From: an uncultured Paracoccaceae bacterium
GTDB taxonomy: Bacteria; Pseudomonadota; Alphaproteobacteria; Rhodobacterales; Rhodobacteraceae
Assembly: GCA_947501555.1 (NCBI GenBank)
Contig: CANMWG010000002.1
Span: 692,224-756,223 of the forward strand
Reading direction: 5' to 3'
DNA length: 64,000 bases
Shown: piece after piece, positions 8,751 through 17,023 of the stretch
How positions within the stretch are numbered: position 1 is the first letter of the stretch
Layout of the letters: every line of letters begins with the position of its first letter
Program-made: the position numbers and the translations under genes
Notes under the pieces: model-generated
Seen by the model: the letters and a program-made list of their open reading frames with translations, nothing else
The model's database searches: none
Told to the model about the DNA's origin: nothing

Positions 8751-9548
8751 TCAGGCCATCTCTCGCACAGCGGTCGAGGTGACGGCTTCGTTGAACTCTC
8801 TGAGGCCTTCCAGCCCATAAATGTCGCGCACAACGCCATCAGTCAGCTGCGCGGCAGTCCCATCAAAGAACACCCGCCCTGCGCGCATTGCGATGATGCG
8901 GTCACAATAGGCGCGCGCCGTGTCGAGTGTATGCAGGTTGACGAGGACGGTGATCCCGTCCTCCTGGTTGATTTGCTTCAGACCATTCATGACCAGTGTC
9001 GCATTCGCCGGGTCGAGCGAGGCAATTGGTTCGTCGGCCAGCATGATCTTGGGGTTCTGTACGAGCGCCTTTGCAATCGCCACACGCTGCTGCTGACCAC
9101 CAGATAAGGTGCCTGCCCGTTGAAGCGCTTGTGGGACTAGGTCGAGCCGGTCGAGCGCCTCGATTGCCATGGCCCGTTCCGCGTCCGTGAACCGCATGGC
9201 CATTGACGATAGAAATCCGTGCTCGGCCAAGCGTCCGATCAGGACGTTGTTCAGCACGTTCAACCGTTCGACGAGATTGAACTGCTGGAAGATCATCGCG
9301 CAGTCCCGCCGCCATTGAAGTAGGGGCTTGCCCTTCAGCGCAGTGATTTCGGACCCCTGAAACGAAATCGACCCCGAAGTAGGGTCGATCAATCGGTTGA
9401 TCAGACGAAGAAGTGTGGACTTACCGGCACCAGAGCGACCGATGACCCCGACAAATTGGCCGGGCTCAATCGATAGGTTCACATTATCAACGGCGGTCGT
9501 CTCACCGAATTGGCGGGACACATTGGTGAGCGTCAGGGCAGTTGTCAT
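8751..9548 (-). CDS. phnC: Phosphonate ABC transporter ATP-binding protein PhnC
   Basis: ATPase of 265 residues for phosphonate import. Walker A is GRSGAGKST, the Q-loop [12 protein letters not shown] is PhnC-typical, the signature is LSGGQQQR, Walker B is [13 protein letters not shown] and the switch region is NLHTLDTA. It is the first gene of the phnCDEE-acyltransferase unit and lies 44 bases after phnM. Its start is only 4 bases from a palindrome (9553-9568) shared with the phnF and second phnD upstream regions. No separate Shine-Dalgarno is visible other than GGAT within that palindrome. Confidence 0.95.
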   Translation of the reverse strand: MTTALTLTNVSRQFGETTAVDNVNLSIEPGQFVGVIGRSGAGKSTLLRLINRLIDPTSGSISFQGSEITALKGKPLLQWRRDCAMIFQQFNLVERLNVLNNVLIGRLAEHGFLSSMAMRFTDAERAMAIEALDRLDLVPQALQRAGTLSGGQQQRVAIAKALVQNPKIMLADEPIASLDPANATLVMNGLKQINQEDGITVLVNLHTLDTARAYCDRIIAMRAGRVFFDGTAAQLTDGVVRDIYGLEGLREFNEAVTSTAVREMA

Positions 9549-9552
9549 GGCG

Positions 9553-9568
9553 ATTCATCCGAATGAAT
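9553..9568. promoter_or_regulatory. Putative PhnF operator upstream of phnC
   Basis: ATTCATCCGAATGAAT: arms ATTCAT and ATGAAT are perfect inverted repeats around CCGA. On the leftward strand, 18 bases (AGAAATTCATTCGGATGA) are identical to the site before phnF. It lies 4 bases upstream of the phnC ATG in the only gap between phnM and phnC. Assignment to PhnF is inference from the three-site pattern. Confidence 0.65.
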
Positions 9569-9592
9569 TTCTCGCCTTTAGGAATGATGGTG

Positions 9593-10813
9593 TTAGGTAA
9601 CAGCGGCGAGTCCGTCCCGTGACGCTTTTGTAAAGGATTCGACGGTATCACCACCCTTTTGAGATACGCCCGAGGATAAGGTTCCGTTCGCGTAGACTGA
9701 CTGGCCTGCGCAATAGGTTTCGATGACCCTGTCCTTGTCATTTACGACGATCAAGTCAGCCCGCTTGCCCGCTGCGATTTCTCCCCGATCCGTCAGACCC
9801 AGCGCCTTGGCCGGGTTGGCCGTCGCCAATCGGGTGGCGCCGACCAGACCGTTCGGATCGGTCGCTGCCAGCGCGCGAATGGCTGGCAAAATCGCGGCCG
9901 GATGGTAGTCAGCCGCCAGTATGTGCAAAAGACCAGCGGCATGCGCTTCACGCGCGGATAAGTTCCCCGAATAACTTTGGCCACGCATCGCGTTTGGGGC
10001 ACCCATCGCAATCATAAGCCCGCGATCATTGGCAACTGCCGCGGCCTCCATCGTGACAGGAAACTCAGCGATCACCGCGCCTATATCTGCCATCAGGTTC
10101 GCCTTTTGGACCGTATCGTCATCATGACTGGCCATGGCGACCCCATGCGCCTTGCAGAGGCGAGAGACGTCTTGGAGGTTCTTGAGTAGAAGTTCAGGCG
10201 CCATTGCCGCGGCGATTTGCGCTTCAATCCCGGCACGCACCTCTGCCTCTGCGGCACCGGTGCTGCGCATCCGGTAGGCGATCAGTTTCTCCAGGTCACG
10301 ATACTGTCCTTTTCCTGGCGTATGCTCCATAACTGATACAAGATCGACTGCGCCTGCCTTCAAAAGACCCTCCAGCGCGGCAATTGCATCTGTATAGGTC
10401 ATGTCGAACCGCGCATGGATGCGGTGATCGACGCGCAGCCCCTGAACTGTGTCCTTCAGTGCACGGATTATCCCGCTTGTATGCTCGAACGACCGTCGGT
10501 CACCTTCCTTTGCGCTGCGGGAGAAAGAGACGCCAGCATAGGCGGTTGTTACACCTGACGCAGCCAGCCGCGCATCAAGGTGTCCGACGGCAACAGCCAT
10601 CGGGAAATCCACGTTGGGGCGCGGTTCCAGCTCTAGCTCGATCATGTCGCCATGCATGTCGATAAAGCCCGGGAAAAGCTGCATGCCGCGGCCGTTGATG
10701 CCCCTCGGAACAATCTCTTCGCGCACCTCAGCGATAAGGCCGTGTTCGATACGAACAGAGCCGCCCTTTACGATGCGGTCAGCTAGGATCAGGGTGAAGT
10801 CAGATAGCCACAT
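9593..10813 (-). CDS. phnM: C-P lyase pathway triphosphate hydrolase PhnM
   Basis: Amidohydrolase-superfamily enzyme of 406 residues. The family reaction is hydrolysis of alpha-D-ribose 1-methylphosphonate 5-triphosphate to the 5-phosphate plus pyrophosphate, the step that feeds PhnJ. Metal-binding features are visible: DMHGDMIELELEPRP near residue 55 (HxD-type block), a mid-protein SHDDDT and a late ADYHPAAILPA. I prefer the ATG at 10813 because AGGA stands 8 bases upstream. An in-frame ATG at 10828 lacks a ribosome site. Either start overlaps the end of phnL. It is the last gene of the phnF-M unit. Confidence 0.93.
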   Translation of the reverse strand: MWLSDFTLILADRIVKGGSVRIEHGLIAEVREEIVPRGINGRGMQLFPGFIDMHGDMIELELEPRPNVDFPMAVAVGHLDARLAASGVTTAYAGVSFSRSAKEGDRRSFEHTSGIIRALKDTVQGLRVDHRIHARFDMTYTDAIAALEGLLKAGAVDLVSVMEHTPGKGQYRDLEKLIAYRMRSTGAAEAEVRAGIEAQIAAAMAPELLLKNLQDVSRLCKAHGVAMASHDDDTVQKANLMADIGAVIAEFPVTMEAAAVANDRGLMIAMGAPNAMRGQSYSGNLSAREAHAAGLLHILAADYHPAAILPAIRALAATDPNGLVGATRLATANPAKALGLTDRGEIAAGKRADLIVVNDKDRVIETYCAGQSVYANGTLSSGVSQKGGDTVESFTKASRDGLAAVT

Positions 10814-11516
10814 CTTTGCGGTCCTCATCTTGGAATGCGTTGGGGGTCAGGTCGATCTCGCGGTCGATTAATGCCGCAACATCACCGGGGTGGTGAAAAA
10901 CGCCAATCATGGCGGTGCCTTGCGCCTTGAGTTCGCCAAGACGTTCCACCAATGCGGCGCGCGCATGCACATCCAATGATGCGGTGGGTTCGTCGAGGAG
11001 CAAAAGCCGCTGTGGCAGGATCAGTGCGCGCGCCAGATTTACCTTCTGTTGTTCGCCGCCAGAAAAGGTCGTCGGATATGCCGCCCAAAGCTCTTCCTTG
11101 ACCCCAAATGTGTAAAGCCAATGACGCGCCGCGCGTAAAGCTTCGGTAGGCTCTTGGCCAGCAAGGCGGAGCGGTTCAGCCACCAGGTCTTGTGCACTGA
11201 CACGCGGGCGCGCAGTCAGGAACTGGGTCACAAACCCGATTTCGGTCCGGCGCAAAAAAGAGACATCGACATCTGCCGCCCTCGCCAGGTCAATGACCCC
11301 ATGATCCGAGTGAAACAGGATCTCGCCACCTTGGCTCAGGTAACTGCGATAGAGCGTACGTAAAAGCGTTGATTTCCCCGCGCCATTCTTACCTTTCAGC
11401 AGCAGGAATTCACCGGCCTGCAGCGCAAAGCTGATATCCTCAAACGCGCCCATCTGGGTGCCGAGGTGGTGCATTGTGAAGCCTTTGGTCAGGCCGCGAA
11501 CGTCAAGAACAGTCAT
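10800..11516 (-). CDS. phnL: C-P lyase accessory ATPase PhnL
   Basis: ABC-type ATPase of 238 residues, not a transporter subunit. In E. coli, PhnL works with PhnGHI in forming the ribosyl phosphonate from ATP. Walker A is GKNGAGKST, the signature is FSGGEQQK, Walker B is LLLLDEPTASLD, and the switch has FHHP. The N-terminal MTVLDVRGLTKGFTMHHLG matches the family opening. It overlaps phnK by four bases (ATGA) and phnM by 14. Confidence 0.94.
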   Translation of the reverse strand: MTVLDVRGLTKGFTMHHLGTQMGAFEDISFALQAGEFLLLKGKNGAGKSTLLRTLYRSYLSQGGEILFHSDHGVIDLARAADVDVSFLRRTEIGFVTQFLTARPRVSAQDLVAEPLRLAGQEPTEALRAARHWLYTFGVKEELWAAYPTTFSGGEQQKVNLARALILPQRLLLLDEPTASLDVHARAALVERLGELKAQGTAMIGVFHHPGDVAALIDREIDLTPNAFQDEDRKDVAI

Positions 11517-12301
11517 AGCTTTGCATGCACCAGTTGTTGTGTGTAGGCGTGTTGCGGGTCTTGGAAAACCTGATCGGCAAGCCCCTCTTCGACGACCTGT
11601 CCGCCTTTCATCACCATGACCCGATCAGACAATGTGCGGATGACGCCAAGGTCGTGGCTGACGATCACCATGGTGATCTTGCGCTCTTGCTGGAGCTTTT
11701 TCAGCGTGTCGAGTACGAGAGCCTGCACGCTGACGTCGAGTCCAGTGGTCGGTTCGTCGAGTAGCAATAGCGCGGGTTCGAGCGCGATGGCCTTGGCGAG
11801 TTGGACCCGCTGCTGCATCCCACCAGAGAGTTCAATGGGCGGGGCATCCATCCGGTCGAGCGGGAATTCCGAAGCATCAAGCGCATCCCGGGCCTTTTCC
11901 CGCAGAACGCCAAAGCGCCGCTCACCCGCGATCAGCAGCCGCTCGGCGACATTGCCGGACGAGGAATGCTTCATCAGCAACCCCAGATGCGGGTTCTGAT
12001 AAACGATCCCGATCCGCGTGGCACAGAGCATCCGACGGGCGTAGCGGTCGAGGTCAAACAGATTGCCCTGCACATCCGGCAAATCCAGCGTATAGCTGCC
12101 GTGGTCCGGGTCCTCTTCAAGGTTCAGACACCGCAGAAAGGTCGATTTACCCGATCCGCTTTCGCCCACAATCCCGAGAACCTCGCCGGGGTAGACGCTG
12201 GCTGAGACATCCTGCAAGGCCTGCACCGCGCCATAACGCTTGGACACATTCCGCGCGATTAAGAGAGGGCGGGTTTTTACGATCTGGGGGGCATCCATCA
12301 T
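11513..12301 (-). CDS. phnK: C-P lyase accessory ATPase PhnK
   Basis: ABC-type ATPase of about 262 residues that docks on the PhnGHIJ core in E. coli. Walker A is GESGSGKST, the signature is LSGGMQQR, Walker B is LLLLDEPTTGLDVS, and the switch His is in SHDLGV. Sequence resembles DppD-type ATPases, as is usual for PhnK. The start is taken at the ATG at 12301 (or the adjacent one at 12298), overlapping the phnJ stop. The longer open frame to 12328 would read into phnJ. Confidence 0.94.
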   Translation of the reverse strand: MMDAPQIVKTRPLLIARNVSKRYGAVQALQDVSASVYPGEVLGIVGESGSGKSTFLRCLNLEEDPDHGSYTLDLPDVQGNLFDLDRYARRMLCATRIGIVYQNPHLGLLMKHSSSGNVAERLLIAGERRFGVLREKARDALDASEFPLDRMDAPPIELSGGMQQRVQLAKAIALEPALLLLDEPTTGLDVSVQALVLDTLKKLQQERKITMVIVSHDLGVIRTLSDRVMVMKGGQVVEEGLADQVFQDPQHAYTQQLVHAKL

Positions 12302-13212
12302 TGGGTCATCTCCCCGGCATGATACCACGTTGCACCGATCTCGACAGGTTCGCCATCTCCCTTACGGATCGTCTTCACGCCAAACTCGCTGTCCGACACC
12401 TCATAAGTGGATGAGCCATCGTCCTGCGGGATTTCGTTCATGAAGAAACCTTTTGCACCAGAGCGGGCGCAAGTCAGGTCTTGATGCTCTTCGACCTGAT
12501 AAGGCACATCATCAAACACAAGCGGTTCGACCCTTGTATAAGGCGGCACAGCATGCAGGCGCTTTTCGCGGCCCGCGGAGAGGATCGTCAGATGCTTAGC
12601 CATATGCATTTTCGACACATCCCAGCGCGGGATTGGCGAAGGCGTCATCACGAACCGACCATGGACCAGAGAGGGATAGCTCGCCCCCTGCATCACGCGG
12701 CCGGATCGGACGATTTGTTCATACAGTTGCAGCCACATCCGCCCATAATCCGCATCCGCATGCATCTGCCGGGCGATGGACATGTTCGGTTGGACCGGGC
12801 GCAGCGGTTCTGGGTTCGGCACTTGCAACACGAGCACCTGATCTTCGCGCAGTTTCTCCTCCGGTATACGGTGGCGGGATTGGATCAAATCGGCCTTGAG
12901 CGTGTCCATGGTCGTTGGTGCGCCGGATACGCGGGAAAGGAACCGCCGGATCGAGGCGGCGTTGACGCTATCATCAGCGCCTTGGTCGATCACCTTCACG
13001 GTGGTCTGCAGGTTGATCAACGTGCAAGAAATTTGCAAACCGCCCGTGCCCCAGCCCCGCGCCATAGGCACTTCGCGACTGGCATAGGGCATCTGGCACC
13101 CGGGCACCGCGATGGCTTTGAGCGTTTTGCGCCTGATCTCGCGTTTGGCAGAGGCATCAAGGAACCCATAAGACATCGGCTCCCAGTCTTTGGTGAGGGA
13201 TTTCAGGCTCAT
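12298..13212 (-). CDS. phnJ: Carbon-phosphorus lyase catalytic subunit PhnJ, divergent cysteine set
   Basis: Homologue of the radical-SAM subunit that cleaves the C-P bond, 304 residues. Its core is recognisable: VPGCQMPYASREVPMARGWG, IDQGADD, QSRHRIPEEKL, DPSPIPRWD-type and AGREKRLHAVPPYT segments. The start is the ATG overlapping the phnI stop (ATGA). Relative to E. coli, the radical Gly32 is kept (Gly38). Of the Fe-S and thiyl cysteines 241, 244, 266 and 272, only the first remains (Cys248). The others align with Ser251, Val272 and Gly278, and the tail after them is longer. Extra cysteines are Cys39, beside the radical Gly, and Cys63. The frame is intact and coupled at both ends, so this is not a sequencing break or a decayed gene. 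Confidence 0.92.
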   Translation of the reverse strand: MSLKSLTKDWEPMSYGFLDASAKREIRRKTLKAIAVPGCQMPYASREVPMARGWGTGGLQISCTLINLQTTVKVIDQGADDSVNAASIRRFLSRVSGAPTTMDTLKADLIQSRHRIPEEKLREDQVLVLQVPNPEPLRPVQPNMSIARQMHADADYGRMWLQLYEQIVRSGRVMQGASYPSLVHGRFVMTPSPIPRWDVSKMHMAKHLTILSAGREKRLHAVPPYTRVEPLVFDDVPYQVEEHQDLTCARSGAKGFFMNEIPQDDGSSTYEVSDSEFGVKTIRKGDGEPVEIGATWYHAGEMTQ

Positions 13213-14267
13213 TCGGCAGGCTCCGGGATTTTGGCGGCTTTCTTCTTTTTCGCGTCGCGCATGGCATCCAAGGATGATTGGAACGTGACGTAGTGGGGCA
13301 GCTTGAAGTGGATACAAAAGCCTGAGCTTTCCACACCTTCGGTGTGATAGAGGAAGAATTCTTCTTCTGTCGCGGACCCCTTCGGTGCGCCTTCACTGTT
13401 GAGGTCGAGCGTCGCGGCGGCGATCACTTTGACCTCATTCCAACCAAGCGTTGCAGCAAAGCCGAGTTCTAGCTGGGTACCCTTTTTGTTAACCACCTCA
13501 GCCTGGCTGATCTTGACGCGGCCCGCGCTGAATGTGGTGCCGCGCGGGTGTTTGACCATCACCTCACCTTCGGCAAGGCGCAGTTCATTTACGGTCGGAT
13601 GGGCCTGCCCGTAGCCGCGCTGCGCGGCATAACCCAGTGCCAAAACGCCGCCCGTCTCAGCCCGTGCGAGCGATTGCAAGGTATGGGCGCGTTTGGACGG
13701 GAACAGCAGCGGCTCGCGGGTGATATCAGGGATATCATTGCCGGCGGTTTTATCTGGCTCTGCCGCTGTAAGCAGATCATTTTCAGCCTGCCAGGCGGCG
13801 ACAGAGGGTTGTTGCGCCGGGCTGGGCCGCGCCGCAGGTTCGACCGGTTCTGGCCTGTAATCCTGATCAGACAACACCTCGGTGGCCAGAATACGGTGCG
13901 CATAATCAAGCGTCGGGCCTAGCACCTGACCGCCTGGGATATCTTTGAAAGCGGCGGAGATACGGCGATGCGTAAAGAGCCCGTCCTGCGTCACCGGTTC
14001 GGCTACAGCCAAACGCGGTTGCGTAGTCCGCCATGACCGCAGCAGCAGCACCGCTTCATAAAGTTCACCGCCGGTTTGCGCCAGTGCAAGCGCTGCGAGA
14101 TCTTCGTCATAAAGCGAGGCCTCGCCCATCACGCGATCGATCAGGTAAGGCATAGCACGCCGAATTTCGGCTACACGCGCGGCTGTGATGGTTCCCATCT
14201 CTTCGCGGAAGAGCCGCTGAGACTGCTCAATCGCGCGCTCACCGCCGCGGGTTGCAACATATGCCAT
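13209..14267 (-). CDS. phnI: C-P lyase core subunit PhnI
   Basis: Core subunit of 352 residues, near the 354 of E. coli. PhnI is the nucleosidase that displaces adenine from ATP by the phosphonate, acting with PhnG, PhnH and PhnL. The start MAYVATRGGERAIEQSQRLF is typical. The two C-terminal His that bind zinc at the PhnI-PhnJ interface in E. coli (328 and 333) are present five residues apart (His320 and His325, in IHFKLPHYVTF). This suggests the PhnI-PhnJ interface is conserved even though PhnJ has lost cysteines. It overlaps phnH by one base and phnJ by four. Confidence 0.95.
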   Translation of the reverse strand: MAYVATRGGERAIEQSQRLFREEMGTITAARVAEIRRAMPYLIDRVMGEASLYDEDLAALALAQTGGELYEAVLLLRSWRTTQPRLAVAEPVTQDGLFTHRRISAAFKDIPGGQVLGPTLDYAHRILATEVLSDQDYRPEPVEPAARPSPAQQPSVAAWQAENDLLTAAEPDKTAGNDIPDITREPLLFPSKRAHTLQSLARAETGGVLALGYAAQRGYGQAHPTVNELRLAEGEVMVKHPRGTTFSAGRVKISQAEVVNKKGTQLELGFAATLGWNEVKVIAAATLDLNSEGAPKGSATEEEFFLYHTEGVESSGFCIHFKLPHYVTFQSSLDAMRDAKKKKAAKIPEPAE

Positions 14268-14797
14268 CAGAGGACCTCTACGACTGTTGTGCGGGGAATG
14301 CCGATGACCTGCGCGCCATCAATCAGGAAAATCTCAAACCCCATGGGATAGCGCATCACGCGTGCTCGATCTGCCCAGAAGCTATGCGGGATATCTGGTA
14401 GTCTGCAGAGCACTTGGCCACCCACGCCCGGGCCGGTGAGACCCAAATGGCGGCCCGATCCAAATCTTGTTGGGATAACCAAAGTTGCACCGCCTTCGGG
14501 GTACATGTCAGAACCCTGACGCAGCCCGGCAAGCCGGGCGGGCGGCTGAGACAGGAACAAGTGATCGGCGTCTTCTGGTGGTGCCATTGCAGCACCCGTG
14601 CGCGCAGCAATCTCGGCCATTGCCGGATCCTCGCAGTACACGGCGCATTCTCGATCAATCAGGGTTTCAATGATACCTGACTGACCCGCACTTGGCAGAT
14701 CACGCGGCAGACCGGGCCGTGACAGCGCCCACATCAAAGCGTCATAGGTCGCATTTGTGCGAGCCTCAAAATCAGAAGGGGTTGGATGCGCGCCCAT
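14267..14797 (-). CDS. phnH: C-P lyase core subunit PhnH
   Basis: Core subunit of 176 residues; PhnH is a PLP-fold-like protein without cofactor that dimerises within the PhnGHIJ complex. The family ending is clear (MGFEIFLIDGAQVIGIPRTT). The N-terminal part FEARTNATYDALMWALSRPG also matches. One-base overlaps with phnG and phnI (TGATG) show coupled translation and presumably balanced subunit amounts. Confidence 0.93.
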   Translation of the reverse strand: MGAHPTPSDFEARTNATYDALMWALSRPGLPRDLPSAGQSGIIETLIDRECAVYCEDPAMAEIAARTGAAMAPPEDADHLFLSQPPARLAGLRQGSDMYPEGGATLVIPTRFGSGRHLGLTGPGVGGQVLCRLPDIPHSFWADRARVMRYPMGFEIFLIDGAQVIGIPRTTVVEVL

Positions 14798-15237
14798 CAG
14801 AAAGTCTCCATTTCAACGCGGGTGGCTTCAACGCGCCTTAGACAGTCCGTATCGGCCGCGTCTTGCGCAGCCGCCTCTTGGTCGAGAAAGTCGGTACAGC
14901 CGCCGAGCGCAATTCCAGACGCCACTGCGAGATCCACAAGCGCCATCGCCATCGCTGCTTCAAGATCGCGGCCACGCCGCATGCCGTAGGCTTCTTGACC
15001 ATTGGCCACGATGCGCGCCTCGCTGACCAATACTTCACCCAAATGAAAATTGGTGCCCTGCGCTGTATCCCGCATTGGCAACATCACGAGGCCAGTGCGG
15101 TTTTCCAACACATCAATATCGCCAAGAAGCGGGATGAGTGTCTCGGCAAAGCTCTTGAGTCTCTCCCCATCTGCTCTGGCCAAAATACTGAGCATTGCGT
15201 CATGTGGATGATCGGCCAGGGTCTGTGGGGCGGGCAT
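14797..15237 (-). CDS. phnG: C-P lyase core subunit PhnG
   Basis: Core subunit of 146 residues (150 in E. coli). PhnG family blocks are visible: RTGLVMLPMRDTAQGTNFHL, GEVLVSEARI, and GYGMR-like AYGMRRGRDLEAAMAMALVD. With PhnH and PhnI it forms the nucleosidase part of C-P lyase. It starts 3 bases after the phnF stop, and its stop overlaps phnH. Confidence 0.93.
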   Translation of the reverse strand: MPAPQTLADHPHDAMLSILARADGERLKSFAETLIPLLGDIDVLENRTGLVMLPMRDTAQGTNFHLGEVLVSEARIVANGQEAYGMRRGRDLEAAMAMALVDLAVASGIALGGCTDFLDQEAAAQDAADTDCLRRVEATRVEMETF

Positions 15238-15240
15238 TAC

Positions 15241-15957
15241 CTAATCCTCTCGATGCGGAATGTTGAATTTGACGCGCGCGGCGGACCAGATCACGCGGCT
15301 GCACGCGATTGGCGTGCCATCAAGCAGGGTGTCGACGGCCCGGATCACGATCACCGGCATATCTGGATGCTGGCGCAAGCGCTGTGCTTCATTGGCGCGG
15401 GCGGGGCGCGCGTTCATCTGGGTCGCGCCGCGCAGATAATCATCAATTCCATAAGACTTATAGACTGCACTGACGGACCCCAACGCGGCGCGGCGTGCGG
15501 GAAACTCAGAAAAGCGGTCCGCGTTGTGATAGAGCGTGCCAAATGAAATCGGAACACCATCGGCCAGTGTCATGCGACTGCTGGCCACCACTTCTGCACC
15601 CAGATCGATCTGAAGGTCAGCCGCAATCGAACGCCGCGCGGGCAGATGTTCTGATCCGAGGTTCTCGCTAGATACATCAATACCCTGAGATGCAAAGTTG
15701 GACCGCAAGCGTGTGCGCGCACCAATGTTATACTCCAACACCGGTCTTGGTTGCACAAAGGTGCCGCGCCCCTGCTCGACACTCAGCAGGCCTTCCTTTC
15801 CAAGCTCGGTGATTGCACGGCGCACAGAATGACGCCCTGCCTGATAGGCAGTCACCAGCTCTGGCTCTGTTGGCAATTTCGACCCCGGGGGCAGCACGCC
15901 GTCCATGATATCCTGCTCAATTTCGGCGCGGATTTTGCGCCACCTGTCTCTGTTCAT
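15241..15957 (-). CDS. phnF: GntR-family transcriptional regulator PhnF
   Basis: Repressor of the HutC subfamily, 238 residues. The N-terminal winged helix shows DGVLPPGSKLPTEPELVTAY and SVRRAITELGKEGLLSVEQG. The C-terminal UTRA-type effector domain runs from about residue 80. I take the ATG at 15957, since the upstream open frame reads through the promoter region. PhnF heads the phnFGHIJKLM unit, and a palindrome starts 5 bases upstream of its ATG. A Pho-box-like repeat lies a little further up. It is probably autoregulatory and also controls phnC and the divergent operon. The effector, probably a phosphonate or pathway intermediate, is unknown. Confidence 0.92.
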   Translation of the reverse strand: MNRDRWRKIRAEIEQDIMDGVLPPGSKLPTEPELVTAYQAGRHSVRRAITELGKEGLLSVEQGRGTFVQPRPVLEYNIGARTRLRSNFASQGIDVSSENLGSEHLPARRSIAADLQIDLGAEVVASSRMTLADGVPISFGTLYHNADRFSEFPARRAALGSVSAVYKSYGIDDYLRGATQMNARPARANEAQRLRQHPDMPVIVIRAVDTLLDGTPIACSRVIWSAARVKFNIPHRED

Positions 15958-15962
15958 TTGCA

Positions 15963-15978
15963 AATCATCCGAATGAAT
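15963..15978. promoter_or_regulatory. Putative PhnF operator upstream of phnF
   Basis: AATCATCCGAATGAAT, an inverted repeat with one mismatch between arms, 5 bases upstream of the phnF ATG. It shares the core TCATCCGAATGAATTTCT with the phnC site. Binding here would block the phnF-M promoter or its start region. Confidence 0.65.
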
Positions 15979-15993
15979 TTCTATCGTCTGTTT

Positions 15994-16011
15994 ATGACAC
16001 AGGTATGTCAG
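15994..16011 (-). promoter_or_regulatory. Pho-box-like direct repeat upstream of phnF
   Basis: On the leftward strand the sequence is CTGACAT-ACCT-GTGTCAT. It consists of two 7-base units with 6 of 7 matches each to the CTGTCAT half-site, in the standard 11-base period for PhoB. It sits 37 bases upstream of the phnF ATG, between the two operator-like palindromes, and suggests phosphate-starvation activation of the C-P lyase operon. Confidence 0.6.
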
Positions 16012-16121
16012 GCGCAACGACGTGCGATGCTTAATACCACTTTCATATCTGGGAAAAGGCGTCCCGCGCGCCGTTACAAAAGCTTCATGGTCTTGTCGTC
16101 TAGCGTTTGCGAATCCATGAA

Positions 16122-16137
16122 AATCATCCGGATGAAT
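16122..16137. promoter_or_regulatory. Putative PhnF operator upstream of second phnD
   Basis: AATCATCCGGATGAAT, the most symmetric of the three sites; the symmetry extends outward through flanking A and T runs (AAAA...TTTT). It ends 7 bases before the GGAGGG ribosome site of the rightward operon. Confidence 0.65.
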
Positions 16138-16153
16138 TTTCATCGGAGGGAAT

Positions 16154-17023
16154 ATGAAAATGAAATCCGTAATTCTGGGCCTCGGCCTTGCTGTTTCGAC
16201 CGCGTTTGCGGCGCAGGCAGACACATGGAGCATCGCCGTCACCGACGTAGAAGGAATGGAGCGCTTGCAGCTTGAGTGGGGGCCCTTCAAGGACACACTG
16301 GAGGCTGCCACCGGCGAAACATTCGAGTTTTACGCTGTCAACTCGCGCACTGCTGCAGCCGAAGCGCTGCGCGGCGAAACTGTTGATTTCGTCGTCTCGG
16401 GCCCTGCTGAGTATGTTGTCATCAATAAGTTGACCGAAGCCACCCCGTTGATCGGACTTGGCCGCCCTGACTATCACTGCGCGATCATCACCCGCGCGGA
16501 TAGCGGCATCAATACAATTGCTGATCTGGAAGGTAAGACAGTGGCCTTTGGTGATATTGGTTCGACCTCCAACATGCTCTGCCCGATGCAGATTTTGGCT
16601 GATCACGGTCTTGATCCGATCAACGATATCGAGAAAATTCACACCAGTCGCAACATCGCGCATGAATCGCTGAAGAATGGCGAAGTTGATGCCATCGGGT
16701 CGAACGCGGGCAGCTGGCTGAATGTGCGCAATGACGAAACTGACCTGCCTTATGGGTTCTTCAAGATGATCGGTCGCTCAGGTGATCTGCCCAATGACAT
16801 GATCATGGTTGGCGCCCATGTGCCAGCGGAGGCCGCCGCACGGGTGCAAACCGCGATTCTGGAAAACAAAGACTCGGTCATTGCGGGCATCACCGCGCAT
16901 GAGGAAAACGACAAATATGTCGGTATGGATTTGGTGGCCATCGATGACAGCGCCTATGACTACGTCCGGTCAATGTACTCCAACGCAGGTTATCCTCAGT
17001 TCGATAATTTCATCGGTGAGTGA
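16154..17023 (+). CDS. Phosphonate-family periplasmic binding protein (second PhnD)
   Basis: PhnD-family binding protein of 289 residues. The signal peptide has a hydrophobic core and ends near AAQA (residue 22). Family features include the ligand loop around ALRGETVDFVVSGPAEYVV and the GSTSNMLCP turn, equivalent to the phosphonate-binding STSG turn. A strong ribosome site (GGAGGG) precedes it. It is not close to the phnD at 7812 in its binding region, so a different phosphonate or phosphate analogue is likely. It is the first gene of a seven-gene rightward operon controlled from the shared divergent region. Confidence 0.9.
   Translation: MKMKSVILGLGLAVSTAFAAQADTWSIAVTDVEGMERLQLEWGPFKDTLEAATGETFEFYAVNSRTAAAEALRGETVDFVVSGPAEYVVINKLTEATPLIGLGRPDYHCAIITRADSGINTIADLEGKTVAFGDIGSTSNMLCPMQILADHGLDPINDIEKIHTSRNIAHESLKNGEVDAIGSNAGSWLNVRNDETDLPYGFFKMIGRSGDLPNDMIMVGAHVPAEAAARVQTAILENKDSVIAGITAHEENDKYVGMDLVAIDDSAYDYVRSMYSNAGYPQFDNFIGE

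Noticed and set aside
12298..12500. A frameshift or sequence error as the cause of the missing PhnJ cysteines
   Set aside because: The frame runs smoothly through the region. Neighbouring residues (DD-G, SDSEF) still align with the family, and the stop overlaps the phnK start as expected.
12481..13293. Rightward open frame of 270 codons opposite phnJ
   Set aside because: Shadow frame; phnJ is supported by its core motifs and overlaps with phnI and phnK.
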